Part shown: in pieces, positions 36,479-49,400 of the stretch
Position numbering within the stretch: position 1 is the first letter of the stretch
Layout of the letters: every line of letters begins with the position of its first letter
Source: Amaranthus tricolor
Lineage: Eukaryota; Streptophyta; Magnoliopsida; Caryophyllales; Amaranthaceae
NCBI RefSeq assembly: GCF_026212465.1
Contig: NC_080056.1
Span: 16,713,874-16,777,873 of the forward strand
Direction: 5' to 3'
DNA: 64,000 bases
The notes under the pieces: model-generated
What the model was told of the DNA's origin: nothing
The model's database searches: none
What the model saw: only the letters and a program-made list of their open reading frames with translations
Program-made: the position numbers and the translations under genes

Positions 36479-38498
36479 TCACGAACCCTCATCTACCCTA
36501 TCCAACAGAGTTGGTCTCTTTCGCCTCCTACGATAGTAAGAGGTGTTCGGGTGTCGCTATGGCAGTGGAGGGGACTGGTACTGTGATGGCTGTGATGGCC
36601 CAGCCTGCGAGGTCTCCGCAGCGTCAACGGGGTATGAGTGATCCATCTCTTCCAAATGGTAGTCATAAGCAGGAGATGAGACGTGCGTATGGGGTGTAGT
36701 CGTTGAGGACTCTGCAGCGACTTCCGGTATGAAGTGCTGGAACTGCGAGCCGACGAGTATGCCATGCGCAATGTCCCTCACCGGCTCCTCGTGGCTGTAC
36801 TGCATCACGTCTGCCGCACCTTGTGCCTGCAATAATATTTAGTTAATGTAACATTGTATTATTTAATCGACAACTTAATCATGTAAATGCAAATGAAGAC
36901 TTACAAATTGGGTCATCGTAGGCGCAGTAGGTGCGTAATGTGCTGCTGCGAAGATGGCACGTGGTGTCATCCATCGGCGCGTGATGGAGAGGAACCACGG
37001 CATGTAGTCTGATGTAGTAGGTACGCCATGAACATCGATTGGCGCACCTTGTGCCAACAGCTCAAGTCTTCGATCTTAACGAGCGATGTGACGCCAGTTG
37101 ATCTCCATCCAGTTTGCCCCAGCCTGATTTTTCCGCGAAATTAGGTGCAGCTGGGATTTAGTGTCACAAGGCGGTGGAATGCCCTGTACCAACCCATATT
37201 GGCGCATTACGCGCTTTGCTAGATGTACTTCGACAATGTCGAAGCATATGAGTGGCACAGAAGCCCTCCACGCCCCTGAATGAATCCCCGAGTGTTCGGG
37301 TACAACTGCGTAGGCTTCTGCAGGGTATGGGTCCCACAAAAACTAAAATACATGTTTTGAAAATGTAAATGAAGTGTTAATTAAATTGCAGTAATGTTAA
37401 TAAGTACTGAAATATTTACCTGGTTGGGTCGCAGCAGGTCTAATGGATCACGGTAGAATCCGAGACCGGTGCCGGTGTTCTTGCGCGTCCGGCGTGCGAA
37501 ATTCCACCTCGAACCGTATGCAACATCTAGTTCTGGTTGCGGTGGAGGATCAGTATCACCACGACCAACGGTTCTGTAAGGTTGGCCGATAAGAATATGC
37601 TCCCACGCCCACAACTGAACATTTGAAATGTAATTAGTATATAATTCAACTACACCTGATTAGAGTTAAATGTTAATTTTATTACCTGTAATATTACTAT
37701 TGGCCCCGCAATCTCCTTGACGTTCTTTTGGGCAGCACCACATAGTCTCCTATATAGGTATCCAAGGGCTGTTGATCCCCAGCTGTACCCGCCGATGCGC
37801 TCCCACGTGTCGTCAAGCAAGGTTAAGTACAAGAGCTGTATTTGGTTGTTTGTTTTATTGGCAAACAACACGGCTCCTATCAAGTATAAGAGGTACGCCT
37901 TGGCGTACCTCGAAATGATGCCCTCATCAGCGTCTCCAGGGAGTTGCGAAAATGTCTGAACCAACCATGTGCATTGCAAACCGCTCCTTCTGATCACTTC
38001 CGGTAGAGGGCGTTCTCCCAATATGCGATGCACCATGTCACGCCAGCCTGATAGCTCGTGTCCGCCTGTACAAACGGCATGTCCCTCTATGGGAAGCCGC
38101 GTTAGTAAGGCTACATCAAGCAATGTGATGGTAGCCTCACTAAGAGGGAGATGAAATGTATGCGTCTCCAGACGCCATCTCTCGACCAGTGCTGTGATAA
38201 TGGCACGGTCAACTCTGCCGTATGCTACGATGTGAAAGTCGTATAACCTCGTTAGCTCTAAGTATGGGATGATCATATCATCGATCACCCATGGAACGAA
38301 ATCTGGATGCCTGGTGCCCAGCGTTTCCGCATCAGAACCTATGAGCATTGAAAAGGTAAGTTACTTGTATGTTAGCATTAGTAAAATATAAATCATAACT
38401 ATCGTACACCTAACCTGCGCATCCCAAAGAGTACTCCTGTGCTGATGCTGCATAGTCAAGACACTAGGATCTAGGGGTCCTGGAGCTGCTGGATCCAT
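36479..38498 (-). pseudogene. Plant mobile domain (PMD) gene carried by MULE-2
   Basis: Starts MDPAAPGPLDPSVL (ATG at 38498), the usual start of transposon PMD proteins. The domain follows in separate exons: 38338-37690 (ALVERWRLETHTFHLPLSEA, LTRLPIEGHAV, GYSWGSTALGYLYRRLC), 37614-37420 (WAWEHILIGQPY), 37339-37076 (PLICFDIVEVHLAKRVMRQ) and 37057-36900 (MPWFLSITRRWMTP). A low-complexity tail ends at TGA 36481-36479. PMD (PF10536) occurs in MAIN/MAIL1, which act in gene silencing and genome maintenance, and in many transposons. Breaks include a stop after HIAR (about 37077), TAG at 36559-36557, and a reading-frame problem at the first splice joint. It lies just downstream of, and on the same strand as, a MULE transposase. 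Confidence 0.85.
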
Positions 38499-38583
38499 CT
38501 CCTCTAGTGGTGTGTTCGCAGTAGCTTTAATTAATATTACTAATATGTGATATATATTAATAATATAAAATATATATCACATA

Positions 38584-41073
38584 TTACCTTGAGTTACAGG
38601 TTATCATTATAGTATAATATATATAACATATTACCTTGACCTTCGCTCCCACAACGACGACAATTAGATCGTTTTGGTTTACCCTCATCCATTTCGTTCG
38701 CAATTCTCCTAGACTTAGGCCTCCTTTTACCCCGAATTTGATCGGGATCATGTCTAAGTTCAATGCCCGTGTACTGCGGCATGACCTCTTATCGATCATT
38801 GGCATGAAGTAATGTTCGTAGGTACTTGCGTAACTCTGAGAAGTATAGCACAAATCCACGAACCTCTCATATGAAAGGTGTCGTTTGATGCAAACTGCAA
38901 GTATGTGTGAACAAGGAAGGTGGTATATCTCAAGTTTGTTACATGTGCACTTCATTTGATTCAAGTTAACATGTTGAATCTTGCCCCCCTTGGACGATCC
39001 TCTAGTACCCCTCCCAGTCTTAACTCCGAATACACCACTTCTGTAATCAAATGCGATTATATCATGGAAATTTACCTTCTCAGTATTTCTATTGACAATC
39101 CTAGTTGCATGCGCTGTGTACATGTGTCCTACAAGTAACCATGCGCTAGCACGTTCACGCCTTTGAACAAAGTAGTCGTTTACCCGATAGAGGGTGAATT
39201 CAAAAAGTGTTGTCAAAGGTAAGCTTCATCACAAAGTTGAAAACTTCAGCTAAGTTCATGTTAGTAACACCATACCTATGACCTCCATCATGACACAACG
39301 ACCACTTAGACATATCACCCACGTCATCAATCCAAAAAATTGCCTCTCGTTTTGCAGTCGCAATTGCCTTTAAATCATTCATTACCTTAACTTGTTGTCT
39401 TTGCTCAGCTGTTTTACCAAACAACTTCTTCAACTGAACATTACCTATAGCACGATTGAAGTTGCTAAGCAAATGGCATAAGAAAAACCTATGATAAGCA
39501 TTAGGTGGTTGCCACTCCGGCTCTTCCATGGTTGCTAAAATACCAGCGTGTCTATCAGAAATAACGCATAAACCCATTCTCTGTGTGACATGCTTACGAA
39601 TACAAGCCATGAACCACGACCATGCATATATATTCTCCTTCTCTACCAAGGCAAAGGCTAATGAAAGATTCCCTTATCACCATCTTGGGCAATGGCAGTC
39701 AATAAGATATGACGATATTTACCATACAAGTGTGTGCCGTCAATGGCGATAAGAGGTTTACAATAATTGAAGCCTTCAATGCAAGGTTTAAAAGCCCAAA
39801 AGACACGTTGGAAGGTCTTAATATTAGGTCTCACATATACGCCCGTGTCATTGTCCTCCTTAAAATACCACTCAAGTGCTAACCCCGGGTTGGAAATTTC
39901 CAAAGCTTCTAAAAAGGAGTGAGTAAGAACCTTCCCAGGTCCCGTAAATGGACAAAAACGCTTGTTGCTTTGCACACCACGCTCTCTTATAATTCACATC
40001 CACACCAAAACGATCTTTAACCATTTGCCGTACGACAGATACCTTAATGGATGGATCTTTAGCAACACAATTTCTAATAACATTGTTAATGACAGAAGAT
40101 GTCAGGTGAATGTGTCCAGCCGAAACAGTGTCACTACCGAATACACAAGAACCATGCTTACCCTTATAGGTAACAATAGGCCATGAAGATAAATAAGAAT
40201 CAAACGTAGCCCTAAGTTTCCACGTACAACTCCGCTTGTACTTCAAGGTAAGGACAGTTTGGTTCGAGGTCTCCGTTCTGTACTCCACATTTCTGCGAAT
40301 ATGATAACTCTGATAGCTTCCAACAACGATTTCTTGCTATCAAACATCATACCCTTCTCAAACTCTCCCTCTTTGGTGTATGTGGTATCACAAGCCAAGT
40401 CCTCCATGAGTTGTCCTTCTCATACAGGTCTAAAGGTGGACAGAGGGCATAAGGTGTAGGAGGAATGATTGTAGGAATGTTGCAGAGGGTCATGTCATTG
40501 GCTAGCGCATCTTCATCGACATCCACATCGTCCTTAAAAGGATCGTCAATGAGCTCATTACTCTCATTTCCATCATCCCAAGGTCCCATCTCAGCAATTT
40601 CTCCTAATTAAGGATTGAATCAATTGGAACTTGATTCGTAGGGGGTTGAGAAAAAACACAACATGCGGAAGAAACGGCGGGATTTACAGTTTCCTAAGTT
40701 AATATAGGCATAGGGGTAGGAGTAGGATTAGAAGCAACTACATTCCCTAATGGTACTTCTTCTACGTATAACTCCAAAGAGGGAGTTTGGGTGGACTTTG
40801 AATGCTCCCACATCGCATCTATAGCCTCATCATCCTCAACAGGAAAGGCAATCATTTTTTCACTCATGGCATATTTAAAGCTTATATTTACGGTACATCT
40901 CGTAGGGTTCAATCCAATCTTAGAACATATAAAACGTCTAAAGTGGTTCAAATCCATGTTCGAATTGCAAGCAAACAACTTACGTCTTCCCCCCCAACAT
41001 AATGAACTTTGCCACTATTTTCTCGAATACAACCATTCCAAAAACATACTATAGTCACGCGAAATGATGCCAT
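38584..41073 (-). pseudogene. MULE-2 MURA-type transposase, heavily broken
   Basis: Begins at ATG 41073 (MASFRVTIVC) with the MuDR N-terminal region (FACNSNMDLNHFRRF). A run of seven G on the coding strand (about 40987-40993) shifts the frame by one. The MuDR DNA-binding segment (CTWKLRATFD), the DDE region (AIDGTHLYGKYRHILL, then WSWFMACIRKHVTQ and VISDRHAGI), a SWIM finger (CTCNK..LPCSHILAVC) and a C-terminal knuckle (NCRRCGSEGQG) are all recognisable in separate frames. Stops or frame changes fall near 40692, 39975-39872, 39656, 39216 and 38780-38700. It is related to, but clearly different from, the MULE-1 protein. Confidence 0.88.
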
Positions 41074-41697
41074 TTTTCTACATTAATACAAACAAAACCA
41101 ACATCAAACATCAACTCATGCCCATACAAGTACATTATATTCATTTGATTATAATCTTTTTTCGTCTAAAAATTATTCAAATCTATAATGTAACTAAGTT
41201 CATACATATATAATACACATAAAATCCAAATAATAAATCAATTCATAAGTTCATAAATAATATTTCTATAACCAACATCAACATCAACATCAACATTTCT
41301 AATAATATTATCAAAATTAAATTCAACTAATTCAACAACATTACTTCAAAATCCAACATAAAGCTATAAAAACAATTAAAAATTACCTTCAATGCTTATG
41401 GATGTTTAAAAATAGTCTTGATCTAACAACTAGAAACCTACATTTGAAAAAATAAACAAATTTAGTTAAAACCCTAAAAAACTACATACACAACAAAAAC
41501 ACAAAAAAATTTACCTTTGAGCAAATAAACAAATTTAATATCCCAAACTAATTTTGAAGTGCCAAATTAAAAGAGGAATGCAAGAATTGATGGAATGAAT
41601 CAATGGTTTTAGAATAAGAGAATGACGAATGAAGTTAGAGTTTTGCGAAATGGGTAGAATGCGTGAAAACAAAAACTGATATGGAATTTGTAGAACA

Positions 41698-41816
41698 GGT
41701 CTGTTCGCAGTTAGTAACTGCGAACAGCAAATAAGACAAAATAGCTGTTCGTAGTTACTTACTGCGAACAACTATTTTGTCTTATTTGCTGTTCGCAGTT
41801 ACTAACTGCGAAGAGC
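41698..41816. repeat. MULE-2 palindromic subterminal repeats
   Basis: Three copies of GTTCGCAGTTANTAACTGCGAAC-type palindromes separated by AAATAAGACAAAATAG and its complement, so the whole block also forms a larger inverted structure. Confidence 0.85.
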
Positions 41817-41959
41817 TCCACACCATAAGTTTGAGATTTTCATGCTTACTTTTGGAAATTTTTTAAAAGTTAGTTTATTTTATTATTATTTTTTTTGCTT
41901 ATTAACTTCAAATGTTCCCAATTAGTTACATATTTTGATTGTTTCATATGCTAACACTT

Positions 41960-42309
41960 TTTTTCCATATTGCATCAAGGTCGGTCTACCATTTTTAATG
42001 TTGAAGAGGAGGAAGAAGAGGTAGATCGTGAAGATGACGATTGTCAAATCACTAATTAGTTACATAATTTGATTATTTTGTATTTGTTTATTTGAATTAT
42101 TTGTAATTTGTGTTTTAAATTATGTATAATATGTAACAATTGTATTTGTTTATTTTAATTATTTGTAATTTGTATTTTTAATTATGTATAATTAATATAT
42201 AACATAGGCCCGCAAGCCCGCATATTACGGGTTTGGGCAAAAACTTTTAGGCTCGTACTTTGGCCCGGCACGGTCCGACCCGCCCCAGCCCGGTGTTTGA
42301 TCACGTCTA
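41960..42309 (+). mobile_element. hAT transposon 3' end
   Basis: After an intron-like acceptor (TGCATCAAG, 41979) a short frame reads GRSTIFNVEEEEEE and ends at TAG 42057-42059, which could be the acidic C-terminus of a hAT transposase. It is followed by a GC-rich end (GGCCCGGCACGG..GTGTTTGATCACGTCTA) resembling a hAT terminal repeat. No 5' end is present. Confidence 0.4.
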
Positions 42310-42889
42310 ATTAAAATGAATCTAACCAGATCTCATATTGATATATTTTATCTTCTAAATATGTGTCAAAAACATTAATTAAATTTCTCTCTTCTTAAGG
42401 TGGAATATTCCAAATGGAAAGAACATTAGAGAATGAAAGAAGTAATTACATCGATAAAATCAAGTGACAATGAGAAAACAACATTTTTGAATGAAGATGG
42501 ATGAAAGAAGATAGGGAAAAAGATAGTTGAAGATGGAAAGATGGATGAAGAACATAATGGTAAAAATGAAATTTCTGAGTTTAATGTATAATTAAATCTT
42601 TTTTGGGCATTAATATTATAGCAACTTAAATTTTAAAAATATAACTTTATTTTGTGAAATTTCAAAAATACAACGTTATTTTGTAAAATTTTTTTAATTT
42701 ATTTTAAAAATATAAAAATTCATTGCTATACTGTAAAATATGTCAATAACTCACTTTTAATTTTAGATAACGATTAAATACTCTTTAACTTTAGCAAAAA
42801 GTAAAATGACCTAATTCTTTTCTCCACACTCAAAAAGAATGAAAGACAAATAAAAAAGGAAAAAAAAAAAAGCAAGAAACGTAGAACAG
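42310..42889. other. Noncoding
   Basis: AT-rich intergenic DNA between the hAT fragment and the ankyrin/RING gene. No gene seen. Confidence 0.5.
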
Positions 42890-43453
42890 GTGAAAGACAG
42901 AAGGTAAAGTTGATCCACTCTCTCAATATCTCTTCTGCCCATCTCTTCTCAGTTCTCAGATTTGTTCAGTAATCAGGAGAGACAAATACATTTACAATCA
43001 GGAATTGCTGCCACGTTAGACTTTCCATACTCCATTACTATTTTAATTCCAATTCCTTCTTAATTTCTTTTAATTTTTTTTTATTTTTCTTTCTTGGCTG
43101 TTTCTTTTTCCCTCTTGATTTTCAATTTCTGGGTTGTTCTACTAACTTTTTCTCCATTATTAAGCAGTACAAAAGTTGACTTAATCATCTCTAATTTCAA
43201 CTCAAAAACCCCATAAAGAATTTCACTTTAGAACCCTCAAATTTTCCTTCAAAAAAAAATCCCAATTTGTTTAAAGACGTGAATTTGGTAATGAAAGTTG
43301 ATCTAATCATATTCAATTTCAACCCAAAATATACACAAAAAAATTTCATATTAGAAATCTTGAACTTTCTTCAAAAATAAAAAATACCCATTTTAATTTA
43401 TAAAGTGAACTTTGAAAAAAAGGAGAAAATTTGGGTGAAAAAAGGAGGCGGAG
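42890..43453 (+). promoter_or_regulatory. Likely promoter and 5' UTR of the XBAT33-like gene
   Basis: A pyrimidine-rich tract (CTCTCTCAATATCTCTTCTG, about 42918) is followed by a 500-bp leader without long ORFs, leading to GGAGGCGGAGATGGG at the start codon. No convincing TATA box. Pyrimidine patches are common near plant transcription starts. Confidence 0.4.
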
Positions 43454-46400
43454 ATGGGCAATTCATTTGGTTGCTCCGCCTCCGGTGAGAGGTTAGTGTC
43501 GGCTGCAAGAGATGGTGATTTAGTGGAAGCAAAGATGCTTCTAGAATGTAATCCATGTCTTGCTAAATATTCTACTTTTGGTGGTCTTAATTCTCCTCTT
43601 CATTTTGCTGCTGCTAAAGGTCATAATGAGGTATAATTCATTTACAAGCTTTCTTTTTAATATAAAGTTTAAATCATTGATAATTTTATTTATGTGTTTA
43701 AATTGTTTTTTTAAATCTTCAATTTTCAAGTTTGAATCCTTAACAAAACTGTATTAATGGGTTCTAATTGTTTGTTTGAATGTTGTTGTTGCAAAGATTG
43801 TTGCATTGTTGCTTGAGAATGGGGCTGATGTCAACTCCAGAAACTACTGTGGTCAGGTAGGAGATTCTTTTTTTTGCTTGGATAATCTGATTTTTTTCCA
43901 ACTTTTGATGATTTTGTTGTTTTAATTGATGATCATTGATAAAGGTTTGCTCTTGAGTTCAATAAGTTTTCGATTTCGTAATCCCTCTTTTTACCTTATT
44001 TGATTGTTTGTTGACCTTCTATGAATCGGGTAGTTAAATGAAAGTGAAAACTGAGTTATGGGTTGATTGTTTTCTTTATGAATTCATTGGAAGACGGCGT
44101 TGATGCAAGCGTGTAGATATGGACACTGGGTGGTTGCACAAACACTTCTGCTCTACAGATGCAATGTGAGAATTTACTGCATTATTATGGCCTATGATAC
44201 TTTTGGGTTTGACTTAGTTTAAAAGTTCTCTATTGATTAATTTTTGGAGTTGTGAGAGTTAAATTTATCTCTTATTTGTAGGTTACTAGAGCAGATTACC
44301 TCAGTGGTAGAACTGCTCTTCATTTTGCAGCTGTTAATGGTCATGTAAGATGCATAAGGTTGTTGTTTGCTGATTTTGTCCCAAGTGCACCTTTAAATTC
44401 TTTGAATGCTCTTAGTACTGAGGGTGAACGATCAAATGTGAAAAACAGGTATGATTATGGGCATTTACTCTTTTTTTTTTTTTTTTTTGGGTGGTTTAGT
44501 ATGATGAATTTCTACAATTATATTTATACATGTTATTGCCATTCATCAAACAAAGAGAAAGAGGGAACTAATAAGAAAATTGTTCTCTATTGTATTTCTG
44601 AAAATTGTTCTTTGCATTATGTATTAGAGCTGATTTAGGTTACTGATAAGAAAAGCAAGATAGAGTCTTCAAATGCATTAACAAAATCTAATAATCAAAA
44701 AGCTATATCTGTCATAGAGGTGTTCATTCGGGTCATCGGGTTGATTTCGGATTAGATATTTCGGTCGGTTTGAAATCGGGTTTTGTGTTCATATTGTTTT
44801 TACATCATAATATTTTTAAAGTCAGGTCAAATCGGGTTCGGTTATAAGGACAGGTAAATTTCGGATCATCGTGACACCTCTAATTTGGCAAGTTGGAGTG
44901 TAGGTAGACATGGAAATTAGCTAAAGAGTGAGTGATGTTTCCATGAGAGGTTGGTTACCAGATTCGCGGTGGCATATACTCCAAAATGGATTGGAATATG
45001 AGATGCTCAGTCACTACCATTACATGTATATGCACCCGAATTTCATTTCACATGGTGTCTTTGTTCTGCTTGGGTATTTGGCCTCTATAACTGAGATTGG
45101 TCTCTGAATTCGGTACCTGGGAGGATGTTTGAAGAGGGAAGCAACCTATTTGTGTCCGCTCTCCTTTACATGGTTCTCTTGTTTCAGATTCTGTGAAATC
45201 TTTAGCTATGATGAATCCCAGTTCCTAGTAGATAGATAAACTCACCTTGATTTAAAGCTCCTATCTCAACTGTTGGAGATTGAGGATTTAAGGTGGTGAG
45301 TAGGTGATTTATCTGCAGTTGCCTCTATGTCCTTCTTGCATTCATCAATGCGTTTTAAAGTCAAGGGAAAGTAAGGGAAGGTAAGGGAAGTTTTTGGCAA
45401 ATACATATTGAAGCCTAGGGTTCCTTTACACTATGTTTGGATAGAGAAAAATGGAAGGAAAGGAAGGAGAGATTTGGAATGATGGAGGATATTTTATTTG
45501 GATAACAAAAAGAGAGGGGAGGGATTTGGATGGGAGGGGTTTGAAGGGAAAACATAAACAAGTTTTGTTAAGAATATAATCTCTCCAATGGTGGAAAGAT
45601 TTGGAAAGAAAACGCTCATTTTCCTTCCTCTTGCCTTTCCTTCTAAACAAACAAGATGCACTCTCTCTCCTTATTCCTCCCCTTCCTTTTCCTTCCTTCC
45701 CTTCCCCTTCCCCTTCCTCCTATATTCCTTTCTTTTCACCCCTAATTTGCTATCCAAACCTAGTGTTAAGGTCAGAACTTTTGTGTAGAAAGAAAGTTAT
45801 CCTCCAAAGACAAAGACCAGGGATCTGCTTGCCTATCTTGCTTCATTTTCAGGTGGCGTGTAATACTTAAAAGAGGCTTTTTCGGTTCATGTGAGACTTC
45901 TGTTTTCCTTTGTACTACTTTTGAGCTCTATAGGTTTGTGTTGCAGACTTTGCTAGGGAAAGGAGAGTAAGATTTTGTTGCAAAATGCTGTGATGACAAT
46001 TCTGTGGTGCTTGTGGTTGGAAGTAATGAAATGCAATAAAATTTGCAGTCACTGTGATTTGCTGTGGTCTGTGGATGGGTGGCGCTAGAACAGTTTCAAC
46101 TCATTTTCAGTGATGGGAGTGCAAAGAATTAGTAATTTTTTATCAGTGTTCTAGAGGACATCTTGTCTTCTACTGTATTTTAGGCTTGCTTACTTTTGGT
46201 TAAAAAAAGGTTTTCATCATTTTAGAAAAATCCAATGTGGAACGTGTTTTATGCCTACAGATACCGCACCCTTGGTTTTCAAGTTTCTTTGTGGCCAATG
46301 TTTCTGGCTGATATAATTCATATATCCATCTTTAATACTTTTAGAATCATTTATAATTTTTGTATCATTTGGGAGGTCTGGTAAAGGAGTTCAGATTCAG

Positions 46401-49400
46401 CAACCTTATTTTACTTTGACTATAGGCACATCCCTTCCCTAGTCTATTAGTTTGGGTATAAATGAGGCGAGCTGAATGCTTGACCGAGGGTCATCATTTT
46501 TTATCATCTTTTTGTTATCAAAGCTCCAACTTAATTTTAACCATGACATAGCGCACGGAACTTGGTCCATATGGGATACCCACATACCCCATCTTTTTGT
46601 TATCAAAGCTCCAAATTAATCTTGTTTTGTTTATTGCATGCATATCCACTCTTCCTTTTTGAGCTTGAATATTAACAGACATTATAATATGTAGATTTTT
46701 TTCTTTTGATGTTGAGAGTTTTCTTTCATTAAGGGGTTATAACTAAGATGGTCCGAACTATGTAATTTCAATTGGCAAACAAAGTATTCATTTTGTTTTT
46801 CTTTGATTTTTAATCGTTAGTACTAGTAATTTAGCTGAATATCTTGATATGAATTGCTAATTCTTTCTCTTTTTGTTTCAGTGCATTATCCAAGTTTGTC
46901 AATAAACCTGCTGATGGTGGTATTACAGCCCTTCACATGGCTGCACTGAATGGGCATTACGACTGCGTGCAGCTTTTGCTTGATCTTCAGGCAAATGTGT
47001 CAGTTGTGACGTTTCATTACGGAACATCAATGGACTTGATCGGTATGCTTTACTTCTACTTGATTCTCTATCTTCTCTTTTATTCACTCTTTTTTTTTAT
47101 TTTATTTTTTTAATTTTTTTTATTATATATGTAAAAGATGTAAAATTTTTTAATTAGGGTACCTTTATTTTGCAGGTGCTGGAAGTACACCTTTGCATTA
47201 TGCTGCTTGTGGGGGAAACTTGAAGTGCTGTCAGGTAATCTATATCTACCCTTTGTAGTTCTGAGACACATGATTATATTGCTGAGAATTGAGAAAATGT
47301 TCTGTTGACAGATTCTCCTTGCAAGAGGCTCCAGTCGCATTACTTTGAACTGCAATGGGTATAGTATTTTGTATAGCCCTTCTCAATCCTATAATTTCTC
47401 TAATGACTCAGATTTATTGATTGATTGCTTTGTTTCAGATGGCTTCCTGTTGATGTTGCAAGAATGTGGGGACGTCATTGGCTTGAGCCTTTATTGACAC
47501 CAAATTCGGAGTCAATAGTTCCAGTATTTCCTCCTTCAAAGTACCTTTCTTTGCCCCTTATGAGTATTCTCAACATAGCAAGGTACGACTTTTCTACAAT
47601 GACTCATGGTAGTTTGTCTTAGTAGATTTGACAAATAGAATGGAAGCTAAATTGGTATCCGAAAACTTTAGGTGAAGATTATTGGAGTTTGCTACTGAAA
47701 TTGACATATTGTGAGGGGTATGCCACTTTCAATAGCAAACTCAAAGGAAAAAGGTGGCATTAATGAAGGCAAGGGATGTATACGTAGATGAGCTATTAAT
47801 TTTGTCGTTTATACATTAGCTTTAGATATTCTTGCAGTATTAGTTATTATTTGTATTAGATAGGTTCGAACAATCTTGTTAGCAACAATTTATCATATCA
47901 TTGGGATTAAGACTATGGCATAGTAGTTGTATTGTTCCTAGGCAAGTGATGATAGTCACTTCCATTTGACAACAACCCAACAACATTTCATTACCTCAAT
48001 GACACTAAATGGCTCCTACCTATGAGGGTTTGAAGGATCGGATGTATACAACTATTATCCACAACTTCACATAAATCAGAAATGCATATAATTTTTACGA
48101 GTCTTTTTAATATAGTCTATTATAAACCAAAGCCGAAGAACTATGAAATCTTTAGCCCTATCTAAATATCATTATCGGACCTTTTTAGATAATGCTCTTG
48201 AAATAATGATTGGGGTGGTGGGAAAAATGAACACAAATACTACAATGCGTATATTAGTAAATCATGCTGCGTCTGTAATTGTGATGATTTTGGGGCTGTG
48301 ATTGTTATTTGTAGAAAGTGGGAGTATTTGTGGGTTTTATGGTCATTCACAGTGGCTGGTTGACTCTAAATTTGGACATTTCTGTCTCATTGTCTATGAT
48401 GTTTGTGGTTTTGACACGTGTTCTTATATAAATAAATTATTGCTGTTGGACTGAGATTAACTTGAGCTTTTTTAATCCCTTATTCTCAGAGAAAATGGGT
48501 TGCAAGCTTCAGTATCCTCCTTTGATGAGTCAGATACTTGTGCTGTATGTTTGGAGAGAGCGTGCAGTGTGGCTGCTGAAGGTATTTCCCACTCAAGTTT
48601 TGATTACACAACACACAAACTTGCTCTTTCCGGAGCTTGTGCTGCTATATAAATTATGATACGTATTTTGCTAACTTATTGAAGCATGTGTCACTCACAA
48701 AGTCGGAAAATTGCTGACCATTAAGGCAACAGAAATTGAAGAAGGGTCATTTTGAACATACGGAATTCCAAACTGAAAAGGAAAAGTCGTGTGAAAACTT
48801 TTTCTTAAGGTTTGGGGGTGAGTGCACACTTGTGGGTAGGGATGGCAATGGGTTGGACTTTGTGCCGAATAAAAGTCATACTATATTTTCACTTTCACCT
48901 TGGACTTGACTTTGCTTGGACTCAGATTCTAGGACTTTCCGGTGGAGTCGGATTTTAACATTTTTTAAAAAAATATATTTTTACAGTATGTAAATTCATA
49001 ACTTTCAAATAAGTAGCTATTTGCAAATTTTACAAAAAATGTTTTATTGAGATTTTGTCAATGATTATTGTGACTCATACATTGAATTGTGCGTGCGCAT
49101 TTTGGATGTTCAAACGTGTTTTGAGTACGATATTTTGGATTAGGTCAATTGTGAGTCTTCTGTGTAATTATTACTTAAATATCTCGTAAATCTAATTTTA
49201 CATTAATTAATATATGATTAGTAATCGATCAAAATATTTGTGGGCTTAGATAGGTTTAGCTTATGTTGTCCTAGGACAGTCAATCCTTTTAGCCATTTAT
49301 TAAAATTGTTTTATTTTATTAATCTGACTTTGTTTATGATTAATTTTTGTAATACTTGATGGACCGAACTTGGCCAACTACGAGTCTATGTACTCTAAAT

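Larger units (their letters stand above)
36479..41830 (-). mobile_element. Decayed Mutator-like element with PMD gene (MULE-2)
   Basis: The unit holds a broken MURA-type transposase (38584-41073) followed by a PMD gene. Palindromic subterminal repeats flank its upstream end (41698-41816). The opposite end runs into the (TA)n tract, and neither terminal inverted repeat nor target duplication could be defined, so both limits are approximate. Confidence 0.75.

Noticed and set aside
45426..45870. Phe/Pro/Leu-rich ORFs in intron 4
   Set aside because: They arise from the purine/pyrimidine arms of the CACTA-type MITE.
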